From assembly GCA_038216465.1 (NCBI GenBank), contig JBBQQC010000036.1:1-17429 (forward strand): a stretch of DNA of 17,429 nt, written 5' to 3'. The notes beneath the pieces were generated by a model. It saw only the letters and a list, made by a program, of their open reading frames with translations, had not been told where the DNA came from and made no database searches. The stretch's first letter is position 1; every line of letters begins with the position of its first letter. Source of the DNA: JACCZX01 sp038216465 (lineage in GTDB: Bacteria; Pseudomonadota; Gammaproteobacteria; Burkholderiales; Burkholderiaceae_F). The translations under genes were made by a program, and so were the position numbers. Positions 12,929 to 17,429 of the stretch are shown here, one piece after another.

Positions 12929-15004
12929 TCAGGCCGCCTTTTCTCCCGGCACCAAGGCCACGACGTTGGTCGACCCGCCCGATCCAAATACCTGTTCCTT
13001 CAGCAAAGCCAGTTGATCCCGAACCCGCGCGGCCTTCTCAAACTCGAGGTTCTTGGCATGCTCAAACATCTGCTTTTCCAGCCGCTTGATTTCTCTTGAA
13101 ACCTGTTTTTCTGACATGACCTCGTACTCGGCAGCGGCCGACGCTGCCTTCAGGTCCTGCCGCGAAGCCGTCGCGTCGTAAACGCCGTCGATCATGTCGC
13201 GCACATCCTTGACGATGCTGCGCGGAACAATGTCGTTGGCGGCGTTGAACAGCGCCTGCTTCTCGCGCCGCCGGTCGGTTTCGTCGATCGCCCGCTGCAT
13301 CGAGTCCGTGACCTTGTCCGCATACATGATCGCCATGCCGCTCAGATGGCGCGCCGCGCGCCCGATGGTCTGAATCAGCGAACGCTCGGAGCGTAGGAAA
13401 CCCTCTTTGTCCGCATCCAGGATCGCGACCAGCGACACTTCGGGCAGATCGAGTCCTTCGCGCAGCAGATTAATGCCCACCACGACGTCGAAAACGCCGG
13501 CACGCAAGTCGCGAATGATCTCCACCCGCTCGACCGTATCGATGTCCGAATGCAGATAACGCACTTTGATGCCGTGCTCGGACAGAAACTCGGTCAAATC
13601 TTCCGCCATGCGTTTGGTAAGTGTCGTGATCAGCACCCTATCGCCCTGATCGGTGCGCAGCTTGATCTCGGACAACACGTCATCGACCTGGGTGCGCGCT
13701 GGACGCACTTGAATCTGCGGATCGACCAAGCCAGTCGGACGCACCAGCTGCTCGACAACCTGCGATGAATGCTCGAGTTCGTACGCGGCTGGTGTTGCCG
13801 AAACGAAGATCGAGCGCCGCATCTTGCGTTCGAACTCATCGAACCGCAGTGGACGATTATCAAGCGCCGACGGCAGCCGGAAACCGAAGTCGACTAGCGT
13901 CTCCTTTCGCGCTCGGTCGCCTCGGTACATGCCGCCGAGCTGAGGAATCGTGACGTGCGACTCGTCGATGAACATCAACGCGTCGGGCGGCAGATAATCG
14001 ACCAGCGTCGCCGGTGGTTCGCCCGGCATTGCGCCCGAAATATGGCGCGTGTAGTTCTCGATGCCGCGGCAGAAGCCGAGCTCGTTCAGCATCTCAATAT
14101 CGAACCGCGTGCGCTGCTCGATGCGCTGCGCCTCGACCAGCTTGCCTTGCGCAACGAACGAAGCGATGCGTTGCTTGAGTTCCGCCTTAATTTCTTCGAT
14201 CGCGCGCAGAACATTTTGGCGCGGCGTCACGTAGTGCGAAGACGGATATACCGTGAAGCGTGGGATCTTTTGCCGTACGCGCCCGGTCAGCGGATCGAAC
14301 AACTGCAGCGAATCGACCTCGTCGTCATACAGATCGACCCGGACAGCGAGTTCGGCATGTTCGGCAGGGAAGATGTCGATCGTCTCGCCGCGCACTCGAA
14401 ACGTGCCGCGCGTGAAATCCATGTCGCTGCGCTTGTACTGCATCTGCGTCAAGCGCACGATGATGTCGCGCTGGCTGAGCCGGTCGTTGTGACGCAGCGT
14501 CAGGACCATCGCATGGTAGTCGGCGGGGTTGCCGATACCGTAAATCGCCGACACCGTTGCAACGATGACAACGTCACGCCGCTCGAGCAATGACTTGGTC
14601 GCGGACAACCGCATCTGCTCGATGTGTTCATTGATACTGCTGTCCTTCTCGATGTACAAATCGCGCGAAGGAACGTACGCCTCGGGCTGGTAATAGTCGT
14701 AATACGAAACGAAGTATTCGATCGCGTTGTTGGGGAAGAACTCACGCATCTCGGAGTACAGCTGAGCGGCGAGCGTCTTGTTCGGTGCGAGCACCAACGT
14801 GGGGCACCCAGCTTGCGCGATGACGTTTGCCATCGTGTAGGTCTTCCCGGAGCCGGTCACACCCAATAGCGTTTGAAATGCAAGGCCATCCACCAAACCT
14901 TCATTCAGACGAAGAATCGCATCCGGTTGATCACCCGCGGGCGCAAACGGCTGGTGCAATTGAAATGGCGAGCTAGGGTAGGTGACGAGCACGTTATTTT
15001 GCAA
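12929..15004 (-). CDS. uvrB: excinuclease ABC subunit B
   Basis: UvrB, the damage-verifying helicase-like subunit of nucleotide excision repair, which is loaded by UvrA and then recruits UvrC. All hallmarks are present in 691 residues: PFAPAGDQPDAI (19-30), Walker A GVTGSGKT (48-55), the beta-hairpin region YFVSYYDYYQPEAYVPSRD (97-115), DESH (347-350), RPLRFDEFE, helicase motif QTIGRAARH (545-553) and the UVR domain (about 633-668) that contacts UvrC. The longest frame starts with TTG at 15004, and a GTG at 14992 would remove four residues; both keep all conserved regions, and no in-frame ATG exists nearby. I see no CTGT-N8-ACAG LexA box upstream. It is divergent from the aminotransferase gene. 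Confidence 0.97.
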   Translation of the reverse strand: MQNNVLVTYPSSPFQLHQPFAPAGDQPDAILRLNEGLVDGLAFQTLLGVTGSGKTYTMANVIAQAGCPTLVLAPNKTLAAQLYSEMREFFPNNAIEYFVSYYDYYQPEAYVPSRDLYIEKDSSINEHIEQMRLSATKSLLERRDVVIVATVSAIYGIGNPADYHAMVLTLRHNDRLSQRDIIVRLTQMQYKRSDMDFTRGTFRVRGETIDIFPAEHAELAVRVDLYDDEVDSLQLFDPLTGRVRQKIPRFTVYPSSHYVTPRQNVLRAIEEIKAELKQRIASFVAQGKLVEAQRIEQRTRFDIEMLNELGFCRGIENYTRHISGAMPGEPPATLVDYLPPDALMFIDESHVTIPQLGGMYRGDRARKETLVDFGFRLPSALDNRPLRFDEFERKMRRSIFVSATPAAYELEHSSQVVEQLVRPTGLVDPQIQVRPARTQVDDVLSEIKLRTDQGDRVLITTLTKRMAEDLTEFLSEHGIKVRYLHSDIDTVERVEIIRDLRAGVFDVVVGINLLREGLDLPEVSLVAILDADKEGFLRSERSLIQTIGRAARHLSGMAIMYADKVTDSMQRAIDETDRRREKQALFNAANDIVPRSIVKDVRDMIDGVYDATASRQDLKAASAAAEYEVMSEKQVSREIKRLEKQMFEHAKNLEFEKAARVRDQLALLKEQVFGSGGSTNVVALVPGEKAA

Positions 15005-15276
15005 TGCAGTAACTTCTTTCTTAAGGCTAATGCTAGCAGTTGACGCGCAAAAAGCCTATACCTGCGGTAGCGCGCATCCTCGTATCTTTCCAACTAATCA
15101 ATAAGTTAAATCTTGTTTAGCGAAACTTTCTCAAGTGTCGAACCTTTTTTTTAAAGTAACGCGCAGGCCGTGTGAGCGCGCTTATGCTGCAACTGCAAGG
15201 ACCTGCCCACCCTGTGCTAAGGTTTTGATTTATTGCGAAAACGCACGTTTCTCGGGGCGAGTTTTTCGGGGATCCG
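15005..15276. promoter_or_regulatory. AT-rich divergent promoter region between uvrB and the aminotransferase gene
   Basis: These 272 bases are visibly richer in A and T than the flanking genes and must hold the promoters of both divergent genes. I found no strong -35/-10 pair on either strand and no LexA-type box. CGGGGA at 15267-15272 is the likely ribosome site for the aminotransferase. No small gene is supported here. Confidence 0.45.
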
Positions 15277-16482
15277 ATGGCTACTTCACTCTTTGCGGAT
15301 GTTCAGCTGGCGCCGCGCGATCCGACGTTGGGACCCACAGAGGCTTTTAATCTGGACTCCCATCCAGACAAGGTAAACCTGGGAGTCGGCGTCTACCTGA
15401 CCGACGAGGGGCGGATTCCTGTTCTGCGTGCCGTCGCCGAGGCCGAGCGACGGCACGCCACTGCTGTTACGCCGCGCGGGTATCTGCCGATCGACGGCAT
15501 TGCCGCGTACGACAGCGCAGTGCAAAAACTCCTGCTTGGAGACGCGTCCCCGCTGATCTCGGATGGCTGCGCAATCACAGCCCAATCGCTTGGAGGCACT
15601 GGCGCACTGAAGATCGGTGCGGACCTGTTGAAGAAGGTGCTTCCCGATTCGAGCGTAGCGATCAGTGATCCGACCTGGGAAAACCATCGTGCCGTGTTTG
15701 AAAGCGCGGGGTTTCCGGTTGTCGCCTATCCCTACTACGACTCGGCGACGCGCGGTGTTCGATTCGACGCAATGATCTCGTTTCTGAAAGCGCAGGCGCC
15801 GCGCACCATCATCGTGTTGCACGCGTGCTGCCACAACCCAACGGGCGTTGACCTGACGACCGCACAATGGGACTCCCTACTCACCGTGCTGCGTGGGCAC
15901 GAGTTGTTGCCGTTTCTCGATATTGCGTATCAAGGATTTTCGCGCGGCATCGAAGAGGACGGCGCGATAGTGCAGAAGTTCGCCCGATCCGGCTTGCCCG
16001 TCTTGATTGCCAACTCCTTCTCAAAGAGTTTTTCACTTTACGGGGAGCGCGTCGGCGCACTGACGATCATCGATTCAAGCAAGGATGAATCGGCGCGCGT
16101 TCTTAGCCAGCTCAAGCGCGTGATCCGCGCCAATTACTCGACACCGCCGACCCACGGCGGAGCCGTAGTGACCTCCGTTCTAACAACGCCGGAGCTGCGC
16201 GCTTCGTGGATCCAGGAGCTCACCGAGATGCGCGAGCGCATCAAGCAAATGCGCTCAGCGCTCGTCGACCGGTTGCGGGCGCATGGAGCCAAGCGCGATT
16301 TCTCGTTCGTTCTACAGCAGAACGGAATGTTTTCGTACAGCGGCCTCACCGCCGAGCAGGTGGACCGCCTGCGCGAGAAATTCCACATCTATGCGGTAAA
16401 TACCGGGCGCATCTGTGTAGCAGCGTTGAACAGTAGGAACGTCGACTACGTGGCGAAGGCGATCACATCCATACTGCACTAG
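15277..16482 (+). CDS. tyrB: aromatic-amino-acid / aspartate aminotransferase (class I)
   Basis: A 401-residue PLP-dependent aminotransferase of the class I alpha subgroup (AspC/TyrB), of usual length. Motifs include VNLGVGVYLTDEGRIPVL near the start, SLGGTGALKIGADLL, ISDPTWENHRAVF, HNPTGVDLT (Asn187), LDIAYQGF (Asp215 and Tyr218, PLP contacts), the Schiff-base lysine in NSFSKSFSLYGERVG (Lys250), and GRICVAALN with Arg378, which binds the substrate carboxylate. It exchanges amino groups between aspartate or aromatic amino acids and 2-oxoglutarate in the cytoplasm. Aspartate and aromatic preference cannot be separated by eye, so the symbol is the likely one. The ATG at 15277 follows CGGGGA by four bases. 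The tRNA-Asn promoter begins just after its stop. Confidence 0.93.
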   Translation: MATSLFADVQLAPRDPTLGPTEAFNLDSHPDKVNLGVGVYLTDEGRIPVLRAVAEAERRHATAVTPRGYLPIDGIAAYDSAVQKLLLGDASPLISDGCAITAQSLGGTGALKIGADLLKKVLPDSSVAISDPTWENHRAVFESAGFPVVAYPYYDSATRGVRFDAMISFLKAQAPRTIIVLHACCHNPTGVDLTTAQWDSLLTVLRGHELLPFLDIAYQGFSRGIEEDGAIVQKFARSGLPVLIANSFSKSFSLYGERVGALTIIDSSKDESARVLSQLKRVIRANYSTPPTHGGAVVTSVLTTPELRASWIQELTEMRERIKQMRSALVDRLRAHGAKRDFSFVLQQNGMFSYSGLTAEQVDRLREKFHIYAVNTGRICVAALNSRNVDYVAKAITSILH

Positions 16483-16494
16483 AGGTGCCTCGCC

Positions 16495-16500
16495 TATAAT
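16495..16500 (+). promoter_or_regulatory. -10 box of the tRNA-Asn promoter
   Basis: A perfect TATAAT lies 14 bases before the tRNA 5' end, 12 bases past the aminotransferase stop. The -35 region inside the end of that gene is weak (TACTGC at 17-base spacing). Position and perfect match make it the likely promoter of the tRNA. Confidence 0.6.
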
Positions 16501-16514
16501 CAGCTGCTTATTCT

Positions 16515-16590
16515 TCCTCGATAGCTCAGTCGGTAGAGCGACGGACTGTTAATCCGCAGGTCCCAGGTTCGAGCCCTGGTCGAGGAGCCA
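16515..16590 (+). tRNA. tRNA-Asn (anticodon GUU)
   Basis: A complete 76-base cloverleaf: acceptor TCCTCGA (16515-16521) pairs with TCGAGGA (16580-16586). The D-arm contains AGCTCAGTCGGTAGAGC, the anticodon stem ACGGA/TCCGC holds loop CTGTTAA with anticodon GTT (16548-16550), and the T-arm contains GGTTCGAGCC. The discriminator is G16587 and CCA is encoded at 16588-16590. It decodes AAC and AAU. The gene stands alone behind its own TATAAT. Confidence 0.97.
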
Positions 16591-16925
16591 AACGACACCA
16601 CTCTCCGTAAGCAGCCGATCCGTTATCCCCGCAAATCGCCTTTTCGGTTGCCGTTCCGTTACGTTACGAGTCCATCGCACCTATTTCTGGCATTTAGCAC
16701 AACCGCGGCCGCTGGTTCGCCCCCGCCGCGCCGACTGAAGAGGTAATACGCAGCGCGCATCCCGAAGCGCAGCGCAGTGAGGCTGACGCGATGGAGGTCG
16801 CGGACTTCGACCCGCTGAAGTCGACTTATCACCCCTCGCTTCACGCGATGTTGCCGGTGCGTCACTCCGAGTTTTGGGATGGAACCGTAGGTCCGTTCAA
16901 TCGATGGGGACGCTACAAAGACGGT
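16591..16925. other. 335-base stretch without a supported gene
   Basis: Between tRNA-Asn and the stop of the proline-rich FN3 gene I find no gene I can defend. Short open frames exist on both strands (minus 16659-16865, plus 16791-17048), but neither has a ribosome site or a recognisable motif, and the latter runs antisense into the FN3 gene. No hairpin with a T-run, no tRNA 3' fragment and no integrase was seen. Confidence 0.6.
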
Positions 16926-17429
16926 CTACGGCACCGCCTTGGAAGCAGGATTAGAGGGATCACTTGCGACGCCAGTCGAATTCAACGTGGCCACAGCGAA
17001 ATAATAAGTCCCTGGCGCAAGGTCGCCGACGACGTGGCTCGTGACTGAGAGCCCGGATACGAGTATCGACTGCGCAAGGTTCGTGGGACCGTTGCCGTAG
17101 TAAATGCGGTAGCCAACGACATCAGTAATCGATGTGCCGTCTGTGTTGAACAACGGCATTGACCACGACACCGTCGCTGAGTAAGTAAGCGGAGGCGGCG
17201 GCGGTGGAGCCGGTGCGGGTGCCGGTGGAGGCGGCGGCGGCGGAGCCGGTGCGGGCGCCGGAGGAGGCGGTGGTGGTGGAGCTGGTGCAGGTACCGGAGG
17301 TGGCGGCGGCGGCGGAGCCGGTGCGGGCGCCGGAGGAGGCGGTGGTGGTGGAGCTGGTGCAGGTACCGGAGGTGGCGGCGGCGGCGGAGCCGGTGAGGGA
17401 GCCGGAGCAGGCGCAGGTGGTGGAGCAGG
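16926..17429 (-). CDS. proline-rich protein with C-terminal fibronectin type III-like domain (5' part outside window)
   Basis: The minus-strand frame is open from the right window edge to TAG at 16926 (167 codons visible); the N-terminus lies beyond 17429. Visible residues 1-80 are almost only Pro, Ala and Val in blocks such as PPPPPPAPAPAP. Residues 81-167 form a fibronectin type III-like domain: TVSW, VVGYRIYYGNGP, VVGDLAPGTYYFAVATLNS and SDPSNPASKAV match the B, C, F and G strands. Such proteins are usually exported and used at the surface or in the envelope, with the proline tract as a rigid spacer; this is inference, since no signal peptide is visible. Long proline runs would stall ribosomes unless EF-P is present. 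Confidence 0.85.
   Translation of the reverse strand, partial: PAPPPAPAPAPSPAPPPPPPPVPAPAPPPPPPPAPAPAPPPPPPPVPAPAPPPPPPPAPAPAPPPPPPPAPAPAPPPPPPLTYSATVSWSMPLFNTDGTSITDVVGYRIYYGNGPTNLAQSILVSGLSVTSHVVGDLAPGTYYFAVATLNSTGVASDPSNPASKAVP
17207..17422. repeat. 36-bp tandem repeat, with a perfect 72-bp duplication
   Basis: Six consecutive 36-bp units start at 17207, 17243, 17279, 17315, 17351 and 17387, each opening with GAGC(C/T)GGTG. The 72 bases 17243-17314 and 17315-17386 are identical base for base, while the two 36-bp halves inside them differ at several positions. The first unit and especially the last are diverged. Each unit encodes 12 residues of the proline/alanine tract in frame, so copy-number change would alter spacer length without a frameshift. 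Confidence 0.92.

Noticed and set aside
13955..14593. Plus-strand open frame of 212 codons
   Set aside because: It is antisense to uvrB, whose motifs are complete in this region; a shadow.
15005..15276. SOS (LexA) box for uvrB
   Set aside because: No CTGT-N8-ACAG-like palindrome could be found between uvrB and the aminotransferase gene.
16659..16865. Minus-strand 68-codon frame in the gap after the tRNA
   Set aside because: No ribosome site or motif is convincing. The C-terminal part feels vaguely like short hypothetical proteins seen before, but I cannot support it.
16791..17048. Plus-strand 85-codon frame after the tRNA
   Set aside because: Its second half is antisense to the FN3-like domain, and no family features are visible.
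17207..17422. CRISPR-like array
   Set aside because: The 36-bp units are contiguous without spacers and encode an in-frame proline tract, so this is a coding tandem repeat.

Overview
The window looks like chromosomal DNA of a GC-rich betaproteobacterium, probably Burkholderiales or a relative. The reasons are a uvrB divergent from an aromatic aminotransferase gene, a phasin with a PhaD-like TetR regulator, twin-arginine-type signal peptides on oligopeptide-binding-protein paralogues, and a CCA-encoding tRNA-Asn. The assignment rests on reading gene content, not on any search. No CRISPR array, insertion sequence, transposase, integrase or rRNA is visible.

Layout. (1) Positions 2-6436 hold four consecutive plus-strand paralogues of the family 5 extracellular solute-binding proteins (OppA/DppA superfamily, about 600 residues each). 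The first is cut by the window edge. They are joined by ATGA overlaps or a 2-base gap and are followed 2 bases later by a membrane-anchored alpha/beta hydrolase (6439-7437). This reads as one operon; no permease or ATPase gene is visible. (2) Positions 7325-10842 form a storage-lipid neighbourhood: a minus-strand two-domain SDR protein of the bacterial fatty acyl-CoA reductase type, a divergent phasin with a lysine/alanine-rich tail, and a PhaD-like TetR regulator. A TPR-like protein follows the regulator in the same operon. (3) On the minus strand are a DUF924 gene, whose stop overlaps the TPR stop in a shared CTAG, a low-molecular-weight protein-tyrosine phosphatase with a clear intrinsic terminator, and uvrB. 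(4) On the plus strand are a tyrB-like aminotransferase and tRNA-Asn(GUU) behind a perfect TATAAT. (5) After a 335-base stretch with no gene I can support, the window ends inside a minus-strand gene for a proline-rich protein with a C-terminal fibronectin type III-like domain. Its proline-rich part is built of 36-bp units, including a base-perfect 72-bp tandem duplication.

How the parts may work together: the binding proteins would capture peptides or similar ligands in the periplasm, each paralogue perhaps with its own specificity. Fatty acyl-CoA reductase, phasin, PhaD-like regulator and lipase-like hydrolase together suggest handling of carbon stores (polyhydroxyalkanoate granules, possibly fatty alcohols or wax esters). 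uvrB, the phosphatase, the aminotransferase and the tRNA are housekeeping.

I did not find a convincing new defence or mobile system. The most unusual items are the tandem array of binding-protein paralogues, the hydrolase whose last 37 residues are read antisense through the reductase gene (possibly after a one-base loss in a CCC run), the storage-lipid cluster, and the recently duplicated polyproline repeat.
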